Source: Phycisphaerales bacterium UBA2421 (GTDB taxonomy: Bacteria > Planctomycetota > Phycisphaerae > Tepidisphaerales > Tepidisphaeraceae). Taken from it: a stretch of DNA of 39,405 nucleotides. The notes beneath the pieces were generated by a model. The model had not been told where the DNA came from. It was given only the letters and a program-made list of their open reading frames with translations, and searched no databases. Below, piece by piece: positions 6,884-13,837 of the stretch (position 1 is its first letter; every line of letters starts with the position of its first letter). Location: positions 1 through 39,405 of the forward strand of contig DDRH01000019.1 of NCBI GenBank assembly GCA_002343075.1, read 5' to 3'. The position numbers were made by a program, and so were the translations under genes.

Positions 6884-7615
6884 GTGAAACAGATTCGAGT
6901 TGATTTATTCATCCCCTGCTACGTCGATCAACTCATGCCGGAAATCGGCATTGCCACGGTCGAGTTGCTCGAACACCTCGGCTGCGAGGTGCATTACGAT
7001 CCCCAGCAGACTTGCTGCGGGCAGCCGCCGTTCAACTCCGGGTTTTCCGGGGAAGCAGCGCGGGTCGCGAGGCATATGCTCGATGTGTTTGGCCGGTCGG
7101 AATCACCGGTGGTGGTGCCATCCGGCTCGTGCGCAACAATGGTGAAGATTTTCTTTAACGAACTGTTCGAGGCCACGTCCGATCAGCCGCGCGCCGCGCA
7201 ACTGGCCAGCCGGACGTTTGAATTGAGCGATTTTCTGGTGCAGAAACTCGGCGTGAGCGATGTCGGCGCGACTTTCCGGCATCGCGTCACGTTTCATGAT
7301 GGCTGTCACGGTCTGCGCGAGCTGAAGTCGCACGAGGCGCCGCGGCAACTCCTGCGCGCGGTCCGCGGGGTGGAGCTCGTGGAGATGAAGGAGGCCCAGA
7401 CCTGCTGCGGCTTCGGCGGGACATTTGCGGTCAAGTTTGCCCCGATTTCGACCGCAATGGCGGAGGTAAAATGCAGCTCGGCAATCGAAACGGGCGCGGA
7501 TTATGTGGTATCCAACGACCCGAGTTGCCTGATGCAGATCCGCGGGTATGTGGAGAAGCAGAAGTTGCCAATCCGGACGCTGCATCTCGCGGAGGTCTTG
7601 AATAGCCGCGGATGA
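6884..7615 (+). CDS. lutA: L-lactate oxidation iron-sulfur protein LutA
   Basis: 243 residues, the normal LutA/YkgE length. It has two CCG-type cysteine-rich domains: CYVDQL with TCCGQPPFNSG (first domain) and DGCHGLRELK with QTCCGFGGTFAVK (second). These bind iron-sulfur clusters as in heterodisulfide reductase-type subunits. With LutB and LutC it oxidises L-lactate to pyruvate on the cytoplasmic face of the membrane. The start is a GTG at 6884 without an obvious ribosome site, 24 bases after the DeoR gene, so co-transcription with the regulator is likely. The 3' end and stop lie inside a short repeat-like stretch at 7604-7634. Confidence 0.9.
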   Translation: MKQIRVDLFIPCYVDQLMPEIGIATVELLEHLGCEVHYDPQQTCCGQPPFNSGFSGEAARVARHMLDVFGRSESPVVVPSGSCATMVKIFFNELFEATSDQPRAAQLASRTFELSDFLVQKLGVSDVGATFRHRVTFHDGCHGLRELKSHEAPRQLLRAVRGVELVEMKEAQTCCGFGGTFAVKFAPISTAMAEVKCSSAIETGADYVVSNDPSCLMQIRGYVEKQKLPIRTLHLAEVLNSRG

Positions 7616-7634
7616 ACACCGACGGACGCTGATG
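7604..7634 (+). repeat. possible fragment of a dispersed intergenic repeat at the lutA-lutB junction
   Basis: AGCCGCGGATGAACACCGAC and the following bases resemble a short repeat I recall between genes in Planctomycetota and Verrucomicrobiota, with internal GGATGAACAC / GGACGCTGATG half-units. It supplies the last codons and the stop of lutA and the approach to the lutB start. Only one copy is in this window, so the call depends on memory. Confidence 0.3.
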
Positions 7635-7638
7635 AAGA

Positions 7639-9036
7639 ATGAAGACGATCGCCCTGCAACAATTCCGCCACGACGCCGACATCGCCGCGGCCGATGGCGA
7701 TCGGCGAGCGTTCATTCGCACCGCGCTCGGTGGCTACTACGGCGTGCGCGGCGCGACGATGGCGTCCTACGCCAACTACCCCGCCGCCCGCGCCAAAGCG
7801 GCGGCCATCAAGTGGGACGCGCTGGAAAACCTTGGCGAACATCTCGAAGCCTTCGAGTCAAAACTGCTTGATCGCGGGGTGAAGGTACACTGGGCAACCG
7901 ATGCAGCCAGCGCGCGGGGATATGTGCTGGACATTCTCCACCGCCGCGAGGCAAAACTGGTCATTAAGAGCAAAACGATGACCAGCGAAGAGATTCACCT
8001 GAATGACGCCATGGAGCAGGCCGGCTACGACGTCGTCGAGTCCGATCTTGGCGAACTGATCGTCCAGCTAAACAAACAAGCCCCCTACCACTTTGTCTTC
8101 CCGTGCATGCATCTCAAGCGGGGTGAGATCAAGTCGATTTTTGATAAGGCTTACGGCGAGAGCGGGAGCGACGACCCTGAAAACCTCACCATGATCGCAC
8201 GGCGCGTCCTTCGGCAGCAGTATCTGCGCGCCGACGTCGGCATCAGCGGGGCCAACTTCGGGGTCGCCGAGACGGGCACTATCTCAATCACCGAAAACGA
8301 AGGCAACTCCAGGCTTACCTGCGCGATGCCCAGGGTGCATGTCGTGCTGATGGGAATCGAGAAAATCGTGCCCAGGCTCGCCGATCTCGCGCTGCTGCAG
8401 CCGATGCTCGGCACCGCTGGCACGGGGCAACTCATGACGTGCTACAACTCGCTCTATCTTGGCCCGAAACGCGGCGGCGAAATCGACGGTCCGGAAGAGA
8501 TGCACGTCGTGCTGCTCGACAATGGCCGAACGCGCATTCTGGCCGATTCGGAGCTGCGCGACGCGCTGCGCTGCATCCGCTGCGGGGCATGCCTGAACGT
8601 CTGCCCGATCTTCAAAAACGTCGGCGGCCATACTTACGGGGTGACGTATCAGGGGCCGATCGGCGCGGTGATCGAACCGCACCTGCGCACGGTGCAAGAG
8701 TTCGGCCACCTTTCAGCGGCGTCGAGCTTGTGTGGGGCGTGTACGGAAACCTGCCCGGTCAAGATCGACATCCATCATCACCTGCTGCGCAATCGAAAGA
8801 AGGCGGCGAAATCCAAGCGCGGCGAACGGGCGATCTTCGGGGCATTCACATTTCTGATGCGCCGGCCCGCGTTGCTACGGTGGGTCGGCAGAGCCGCTGG
8901 CGTGATTGACCGGCTGGCGCGCCCGCTGCAGGGGTCGGCGCTGGACCCGTTTAAGGCGTGGCGGCAATCGCGAACACTTCCTTCGCCGGCACCGTCGAGT
9001 TTCAGGGATTACTGGAAATCGCGAGGCCGCCGATGA
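7639..9036 (+). CDS. lutB: L-lactate oxidation iron-sulfur protein LutB
   Basis: 465 residues, matching LutB/YkgF. The N-terminal two thirds is the LUD domain (SKTMTSEEIHLNDAMEQAGY, then SGANFGVAETGTI and GIEKIVPRLADL). The C-terminal ferredoxin-like part has C312IRCGACLNVCP and C365GACTETCPVK, two 4Fe-4S motifs. It relays electrons from lactate together with LutA and LutC. The start at 7639 lies 23 bases after lutA, and the stop overlaps the lutC ATG (ATGA at 9033-9036). The setting beside a lactaldehyde-producing enzyme suggests it consumes lactate made from deoxysugar breakdown. Confidence 0.92.
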   Translation: MKTIALQQFRHDADIAAADGDRRAFIRTALGGYYGVRGATMASYANYPAARAKAAAIKWDALENLGEHLEAFESKLLDRGVKVHWATDAASARGYVLDILHRREAKLVIKSKTMTSEEIHLNDAMEQAGYDVVESDLGELIVQLNKQAPYHFVFPCMHLKRGEIKSIFDKAYGESGSDDPENLTMIARRVLRQQYLRADVGISGANFGVAETGTISITENEGNSRLTCAMPRVHVVLMGIEKIVPRLADLALLQPMLGTAGTGQLMTCYNSLYLGPKRGGEIDGPEEMHVVLLDNGRTRILADSELRDALRCIRCGACLNVCPIFKNVGGHTYGVTYQGPIGAVIEPHLRTVQEFGHLSAASSLCGACTETCPVKIDIHHHLLRNRKKAAKSKRGERAIFGAFTFLMRRPALLRWVGRAAGVIDRLARPLQGSALDPFKAWRQSRTLPSPAPSSFRDYWKSRGRR

Positions 9037-9785
9037 GCGACAGCCACGCTGCACAAGACACGCGCGGGGGCACGGGCGAGCGCGCGGCGATATTGGCGCG
9101 CGTGCGAGAGGCACTGACGGTGCCTACCAGCATTCATGTACAGCGCGACCGGCATTTAGCGTACGCCGAGCACGCCAATCATGCGGAAGAAAGTGATGCC
9201 GTGGGCGGGCTGTTGCCGCCGGTCGGGGCCTCGCTGCAATCGCGCATTGACAGGTTTCAAGAACGATCCGAAAGCCTTCGCTCCAACTTTCTCACGGCAG
9301 AATGCACCTCCACGGCCGCGGGGGTGCTTGGGCGGATTGCGACGGATTCCGGCTGGAAGCGCGTCGCTGTTCACAACGCCCCGCTGCTTGATCAGATTGC
9401 CCCGCACCTGCCCTGCGATCGCCTGCAGATTGGCGAAAACTACGACCGCGAGGCATTGGAACAGTGCGACGCCGGCATCACCGTCTGCGATGCACTCATC
9501 GCGCAGACAGGAAGCGTGTTGTTAACCGCCACGTCGGCCGGCGGGCGCGCCCTGAGCGTGTTGCCGCCTCATCATGTGGTGATTGCGACCGCGGCGCAGC
9601 TATTGCCCGATCTGCCGTCTGCGTTTGCGCTGCTGGCGTCAACATACGGCAAGAGTTGGCCGAGTTTCGCTACAATCATCACCGGCCCGAGCCGCACGGG
9701 CGATATCGAGCGCATTCTGGTGCTTGGCGCGCACGGCCCCAAGCAGTTGACCGTCATTTTGATTAATCAAAATCAGGAGCAATGA
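9033..9785 (+). CDS. lutC: L-lactate oxidation protein LutC (LUD domain)
   Basis: 250 residues when started at the ATG overlapping the lutB stop; a longer frame from 8958 would run into lutB and is not needed. The LUD domain is seen in GVLGRIATDSGWKRVAVHN, VCDALIAQTGSVLLTATSAG, GRALSVLPPHHVVIA and FATIITGPSRTGDIERILVL, followed by GAHGPK, the family's conserved ending. LutC is the third subunit of the LutABC lactate-oxidising complex. The final codons (ILINQNQEQ) overlie an 18-bp perfect palindrome at 9756-9773. Confidence 0.9.
   Translation: MSDSHAAQDTRGGTGERAAILARVREALTVPTSIHVQRDRHLAYAEHANHAEESDAVGGLLPPVGASLQSRIDRFQERSESLRSNFLTAECTSTAAGVLGRIATDSGWKRVAVHNAPLLDQIAPHLPCDRLQIGENYDREALEQCDAGITVCDALIAQTGSVLLTATSAGGRALSVLPPHHVVIATAAQLLPDLPSAFALLASTYGKSWPSFATIITGPSRTGDIERILVLGAHGPKQLTVILINQNQEQ
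9756..9773. promoter_or_regulatory. 18-bp palindrome ATTTTGATTAATCAAAAT, candidate operator
   Basis: A perfect 18-bp palindrome in the last codons of lutC, just ahead of the isomerase gene (AGGAG at 9775-9779, ATG at 9787). It matches 17 of 18 positions of the palindrome at 21001-21020 that covers the start of the metal-uptake operon. It is AT-rich against the local GC-rich background. It may be a second site for the MntR-like regulator or chance codon use (Ile-Asn-Gln-Asn). Confidence 0.4.
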
Positions 9786-9786
9786 G

Positions 9787-10566
9787 ATGCCAAAATTCGG
9801 AATTTGCGCCACCCCAGACAAAGCGCCAGCCATCAAGGCTGCGGGTTGGGACTTTATTGAAGGCCATGTGCAAAATCTCTTTCAGGGCTTGGTCGATGAT
9901 GCCAACTGGAAAGGGGCCGAGCAGGTCACGACGGCGGCGCTGCCGGTTCCGGCGGCGAACTGCCTTTTGCCCGGCGACCTCAAGGTGTGTGGCCCGGCAG
10001 TCGATTTTGACCGGCTTACCGGCTACATGACGCGCGCCATCGCCCGTGCCGCGGGTTGCGGCACAACCACGCTCGTCTTTGGCTCCGGCGTGGCGCGCAA
10101 CGTGCCCGACGCCTTTAGCCGCGACGAGGCGCGTCAGCAAATCCTTCGTTTCAGCCAGATGGCTGCACAGATCGCCGCAGCACATCGCGTGACAATCGTC
10201 TACGAACCACTCAACCGCGGCGAGTGCAATATTATCAATAGCGTGAAGGAGGCGATGGAGTACGTCGCTGCAATCAACCATCCGAACCTGCAGTGCCTCG
10301 TGGATAGCTGGCACTTCTGGCTCGAGAATGAACCGCTGGAAAACCTCGCCGCCGCCATGGGGCACATCCGGCATGTTCACCTCGCGGACAGAGAGGGCCG
10401 GGTCGCGCCCGGGCAGAGCGGCACTTCGGACTATGTGCCATTCTTCAAAACCTTAAAGGCCGGCGGGTACGACGGCTGCATCAGCGTGGAAGCGACGTTC
10501 AAAGATGCGCCAGAGAGCTATGCGCCGGTGCTCGAATACATCCAGCGCGCCTGGAATGCCGCGTGA
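9787..10566 (+). CDS. sugar-phosphate isomerase/epimerase-like TIM barrel (hydroxypyruvate isomerase family)
   Basis: A 259-residue TIM-barrel of the AP-endonuclease-2-like superfamily. Diagnostic pieces are MPKFGICATPDKAPAIKAAG, VIVYEPLNRGE-type strand (TIVYEPLNRGECNIINSV) giving a metal-binding Glu, CLVDSWHFW with Asp/His, HVHLADREGRVAPGQ with His, and ISVEATFKD with the final Glu. These positions fit the metal-dependent isomerase site. It begins one base after the lutC stop with its own AGGAG, so it is the distal gene of the lut operon. The substrate is not readable; hydroxypyruvate, a ketose or a deoxysugar intermediate are all possible. Confidence 0.8.
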   Translation: MPKFGICATPDKAPAIKAAGWDFIEGHVQNLFQGLVDDANWKGAEQVTTAALPVPAANCLLPGDLKVCGPAVDFDRLTGYMTRAIARAAGCGTTTLVFGSGVARNVPDAFSRDEARQQILRFSQMAAQIAAAHRVTIVYEPLNRGECNIINSVKEAMEYVAAINHPNLQCLVDSWHFWLENEPLENLAAAMGHIRHVHLADREGRVAPGQSGTSDYVPFFKTLKAGGYDGCISVEATFKDAPESYAPVLEYIQRAWNAA

Positions 10567-10653
10567 GCAAACTCTCGCAGCCTTTGCGGTGGTTTCGGCT
10601 AACGCACTCGACGATCCCTCGACAATCCGCCGCGCAGGCACCACAATCGGGCA

Positions 10654-11079
10654 ATGGCCCTGGCATTTGTCGTTACGCTTGAGAAAGAGATTCCCGAACT
10701 CGCCGCCTACGCCAAGTTGCTCGGCGGAAAGTCCCTGGCACGCGAGGCCGATCGGCTCGATATCGCGGCGCGGAGCAAAGGCGTAACGGCCATCACAGGG
10801 CTGCTCAGTGAGAGTACGGCAGCACTGGCCGAGCAGATGCGTGCCGAGGGGTTTGACCCGAGCAAGATGCGCCTTCCGCCGGAGCAGTGGTACCCCGCCG
10901 CCGACGGAATAAAGAGCGTTCGCGGGATTGCGGAGTATGTGTCGGCGAAGCTGAATGATTTCAGGCAACCCAATCCGATTCTGCGCGATTTGAAGTCGGC
11001 CGAGGCCCTGCTCGTCGCCGCCGACGCCGCAGGGGTTCGGTTTCACTTCACCCGGGCCGACGTCGCGGGCAAGAAATAG
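10654..11079 (+). CDS. conserved-looking hypothetical protein
   Basis: 141 residues, starting MALAFVVTLEKEIPELAAYA and rich in Ala, Glu and Leu. It has no signal peptide, membrane segment or recognisable motif. The sequence PPEQWYPAADGIKSVRGIAE suggests a small soluble helical protein. Codon use looks like the neighbours and the frame fills the gap between the isomerase and TerC genes on the same strand, so I think it is real. No ribosome-binding site is obvious before the ATG. I do not recognise the family. Confidence 0.6.
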   Translation: MALAFVVTLEKEIPELAAYAKLLGGKSLAREADRLDIAARSKGVTAITGLLSESTAALAEQMRAEGFDPSKMRLPPEQWYPAADGIKSVRGIAEYVSAKLNDFRQPNPILRDLKSAEALLVAADAAGVRFHFTRADVAGKK

Positions 11080-11133
11080 CCGGCTCGGGCAAACTGGCGA
11101 TTGGCTGCGGAAACTCTTACCATCCCCACCCAC

Positions 11134-11955
11134 ATGTACGGACAATCTTTTGAAGCCCATGATCTGGCTGTGATCGCGCTGCTCGTCGTCCTTGAAGGCG
11201 TGCTCTCTATCGACAATGCACTGGTTCTCGGCGTGCTCGCGCGGCGGTTGCCCAAGCATCAGCAAAAGAAGGCACTGACCTACGGCCTGATCGGCGCGTT
11301 TTTCTTTCGCTTTCTTGCCATCGGCATGGCGGCGTTCCTGATCAAATGGACCATCGTCAAGCTGCTCGGCGGGGGCTACCTGGCGTACATCGCCGTCAAG
11401 CACTTTTTCTTTGAGAGCCACGCTCAGCATGAGGCCGACGTTGCCACCGCAGAAGCACAGCAGGTTGCGATCGCGGAAGCCGCCGCGGCACCCAAGCGGG
11501 CTGGGTTTGACAGACACTTCTGGTGGACTGTTGCGGTAATCGAGTTGACCGACATCGCTTTTGCCGTCGATTCAATCCTGGCAGCGATTGGTGTCGTCGG
11601 CAACCCCAAGCCGCTCACCGAAGGCGGGCCGAATCCAAAGCTCTGGGTGATCGTCGCCGGCGGGTTCATTGGCGTGATCATGATGCGTTTCGCTGCCATC
11701 ATTTTTATCAAGCTTCTGGAAAAATTCCCCCGCTTCCATTCGGCGGCGTACCTGCTTGTGCTGGTGATTGGCGTGAAGTTGCTGATCGACTGGGCCGGAT
11801 ACCAGTTCCATTTCCATGACAAGTTCAACTTCCACGACATCAAGCATCCGGCATTCTGGATTTTCTGGGTCGCCATGATCGCGTGCTTCTGCGTGGGTTT
11901 TCTGCCCGACAAGAAAAAGCAGCGCGGGTTTGAAACATTGCCGCCGGCGCATTGA
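11134..11955 (+). CDS. TerC-family integral membrane protein
   Basis: 273 residues from the ATG at 11134; a TTG at 11101 would add 11 residues. TerC hallmarks are the first-helix motif LLVVLEGVLSIDNALVLGVL, with acidic residues inside the membrane, and the repeated one in WTVAVIELTDIAFAVDSILA. Further helices are LIGAFFFRFLAIGMAAFLI, LWVIVAGGFIGVIMMRFAA and YLLVLVIGVKLLIDWAGY. A cytosolic Ala/Glu-rich loop joins the halves. TerC proteins have been linked to tellurite resistance and, in several bacteria, to metal export during metallation of secreted proteins, especially manganese. A manganese-type uptake operon lies 10 kb downstream. Confidence 0.88.
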   Translation: MYGQSFEAHDLAVIALLVVLEGVLSIDNALVLGVLARRLPKHQQKKALTYGLIGAFFFRFLAIGMAAFLIKWTIVKLLGGGYLAYIAVKHFFFESHAQHEADVATAEAQQVAIAEAAAAPKRAGFDRHFWWTVAVIELTDIAFAVDSILAAIGVVGNPKPLTEGGPNPKLWVIVAGGFIGVIMMRFAAIIFIKLLEKFPRFHSAAYLLVLVIGVKLLIDWAGYQFHFHDKFNFHDIKHPAFWIFWVAMIACFCVGFLPDKKKQRGFETLPPAH

Positions 11956-12038
11956 CCGGCGGGCAAGCTGCCCTGTCGCGCCGGGCGAGCGAGGCAACCC
12001 GGAAGAGACTTTCCACCGGAAGCGACTTTCCAGCGGTG

Positions 12039-12599
12039 TCAGGCCCGGTTTCGGTAAAGCGAGGGGTCGACCGCGGCAAGCATGGCGGCTTCGTCGAGAG
12101 CGCCGCCGAGAAATGCATTCAGTTTTGCGATGTGTGGGCGTGGATCGGCCACGAGCGCATTGTAGTCAATCTCGATCATGCTGAAATTGGTTTGCTGCTG
12201 CAGCCATGAAGTGAGCTTCGCCAACTGACCCTCAAAAATGGTCTTCAACTGCTCCGCCGGGACCGCCGCGCCGGATTTTCCGTGGCGGTCCAGCATTTTG
12301 CGTTGCGACGCAAGCACCTCAGTGATGTTTCGGCGCATGAGCACCACCCGATATTGCCTGGCGGCAGGCAGGTCATATAGCAGGAGGTGAACAAGTTTGA
12401 CGACTTTCCCATCGGCTTCGTTCAACCATGAGGGATCCTGCTTTGTGCGCTTGACGGCCTCGAGTTCGAGGTAGCCGCGCGGGTTGTCGTCGTCGGGGGC
12501 GCGCTGGCCATCGGTCATCGCAGGCAACCCCCCCGCAGCGAGCATTTGCATCATGAGACTGGTGCCTGATCGAGGCAGACCTGAGACGATGTTGATCAT
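12039..12599 (-). CDS. small stand-alone sulfotransferase-like protein
   Basis: 187 residues. The N terminus MINIVSGLPRSGTSLMMQML holds the PAPS 5'-phosphosulfate-binding loop (residues 5-15). VVLMRRNITEVLASQRKML fits the 3'-phosphate-binding region, followed by a C-terminal YNALVADP..H stretch. It is clearly paralogous to residues 711-901 of the protein at 13838-16543: the same LPRSGTSLMMQML, D.DNP.GY.E.EA and E.DY..LV.DP. It is shorter than most sulfotransferases, so the acceptor-binding part is small. It is transcribed away from the PEP-CTERM gene. The acceptor is unknown and could be a sugar, a protein or a lipid. Confidence 0.8.
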   Translation of the reverse strand: MINIVSGLPRSGTSLMMQMLAAGGLPAMTDGQRAPDDDNPRGYLELEAVKRTKQDPSWLNEADGKVVKLVHLLLYDLPAARQYRVVLMRRNITEVLASQRKMLDRHGKSGAAVPAEQLKTIFEGQLAKLTSWLQQQTNFSMIEIDYNALVADPRPHIAKLNAFLGGALDEAAMLAAVDPSLYRNRA

Positions 12600-12943
12600 A
12601 CCTGTAATGTACCGCGCCCCTTAGCTGGAAAAAGAGGCGCAAAACGGCAGCCATGAGTTGGCAATCTGGCGAAACCAATCCGAATAACCCATCGTTTACC
12701 GCCTGCCCTCCACTCGACTGCACCCCGCAGCGCAGATTCTCAGAAGTTGGAAATTATTTTGTTGACCCGTGCATGTGCAACGAGTAGCTTGAAGTGCGCG
12801 CGCAGGTGACTTCTGGCCGAGTCGCATTCGGTCGTTGCTTGCGCAAGTTGAGCATATCTGCTCTGTCACATCTCTGGCGTTTCACTGCTATTGCGCCTTC
12901 ACAAAGGTCGCGGCTGGGAATTGCCGGACGGGAGAACTACATC
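12600..12943. other. intergenic region between divergent sulfotransferase and PEP-CTERM genes
   Basis: 344 bases with no supported gene. A weak promoter-like pair, TTGACC (12762-12767) and TAGCTT (12785-12790, 17-bp spacing), points to the PEP-CTERM gene. GGGAGA near 12930 is the ribosome site of that gene. An upstream in-frame extension from 12794 is possible but reads as non-coding. Confidence 0.4.
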
Positions 12944-13621
12944 ATGACCGGTACGAAGAACCGTCGCGGCGAAGTCCGCGTGAATCCGTCGCGCATGGCT
13001 GCTTATGCAGCTTCAGGCGCGGCTGCGTCGTTTGGCGCGGCAAGCGTTTCCAACGCTGCCATCACCTATGTTGACCTCACCCCCGATGTCGTCATTGCTG
13101 ACATCGCAGTTGGCGGGGGCGGCGTCGGCACCAACTTCCTGTTCGACACCCACAACCTGACGCTGGCTCACGGGCTAGGCACCACCAACGCCGCCACCGG
13201 ATATGCATTCGCCGGCGGCGAGTTGCTCGCAACGCCTGGTGTGCAGATTGCCGGCTTCACTGCCGGGGCCTACAACTACGCCCGCAACCTGGCCTACGGT
13301 GCCAACATTGCCGCAGAAGCATTCCTGGCAGCAAACGCCATCGGAACGCTCGCTTACAACGGTGGTTACGGCGGCGACGAATTCCTGAGCGCAGGCCAGG
13401 GTTTCCTCGGCGTGCGCTTTTCGGGCAACCGATACGGCTGGGTTCGTGTGCAGATGAACGGTGCACCGTTGAACACCTACAGCGTCCTTGATTACGCCTA
13501 CGGCGACCCCGGCGACCTGCTCACCGCGGGCGCCATCCCCGAGCCAACCTCGCTGGCAACCCTCGCATTGGGTGCCGCAGGGCTGGCTGCGTGGCGCGGT
13601 CGTCGTCAGCAGGCTGCCTAA
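12944..13621 (+). CDS. secreted PEP-CTERM sorting-signal protein
   Basis: 225 residues from the ATG at 12944, chosen because GGGAGA precedes it. A signal peptide spans about residues 20-45 (RMAAYAASGAAASFGAASVS, then NAAITYVD). The mature part is Gly/Ala-rich (for example GYAFAGGELL and ANAIGTLAYNGGYGGDEF) with FLGVRFSGNRYGWVRVQ, a motif common in planctomycete PEP-CTERM proteins. The C terminus is a complete exosortase tripartite signal: IPEPTSLATLALGAAG, a hydrophobic helix and the basic tail RGRRQ. Such proteins are cleaved by an exosortase and placed at the cell surface or in exopolysaccharide. No exosortase is in the window. Flanked by two sulfotransferase-domain genes and closed by a strong terminator. 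Confidence 0.88.
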   Translation: MTGTKNRRGEVRVNPSRMAAYAASGAAASFGAASVSNAAITYVDLTPDVVIADIAVGGGGVGTNFLFDTHNLTLAHGLGTTNAATGYAFAGGELLATPGVQIAGFTAGAYNYARNLAYGANIAAEAFLAANAIGTLAYNGGYGGDEFLSAGQGFLGVRFSGNRYGWVRVQMNGAPLNTYSVLDYAYGDPGDLLTAGAIPEPTSLATLALGAAGLAAWRGRRQQAA

Positions 13622-13656
13622 ACGGGCATCGCTGGCCAAAGAAGTTATCCATGACG

Positions 13657-13691
13657 CAAGCCGCGCGGGTTTACCCGCGCGGCTTGTTTTT
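13657..13691 (+). terminator. strong intrinsic terminator
   Basis: CAAGCCGCGCGGG (13657-13669), loop TTTA, CCCGCGCGGCTTG (13674-13686), then TTTTT. A perfect 13-bp stem with a T-run, 35 bases after the PEP-CTERM stop. It separates that gene from the next one. Confidence 0.92.
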
Positions 13692-13837
13692 CTTGTTCGT
13701 TCAGCGTGCTCGCGATTTTGCCGCTGAATCGCCCAAAAAATAGCTTTGGCCTGTCGCCTCAGATTCACCTCGGGGTATAGTCCAGTGACGTCTGAAACTG
13801 AGGTTGCTCGATAGACACCGCTTGAAAAAGATCCCGA

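Noticed and set aside
10453..11517. 354-residue minus-strand frame across the isomerase, hypothetical and TerC genes
   Set aside because: It opposes three genes, two of them clear families, and has no recognisable domain.
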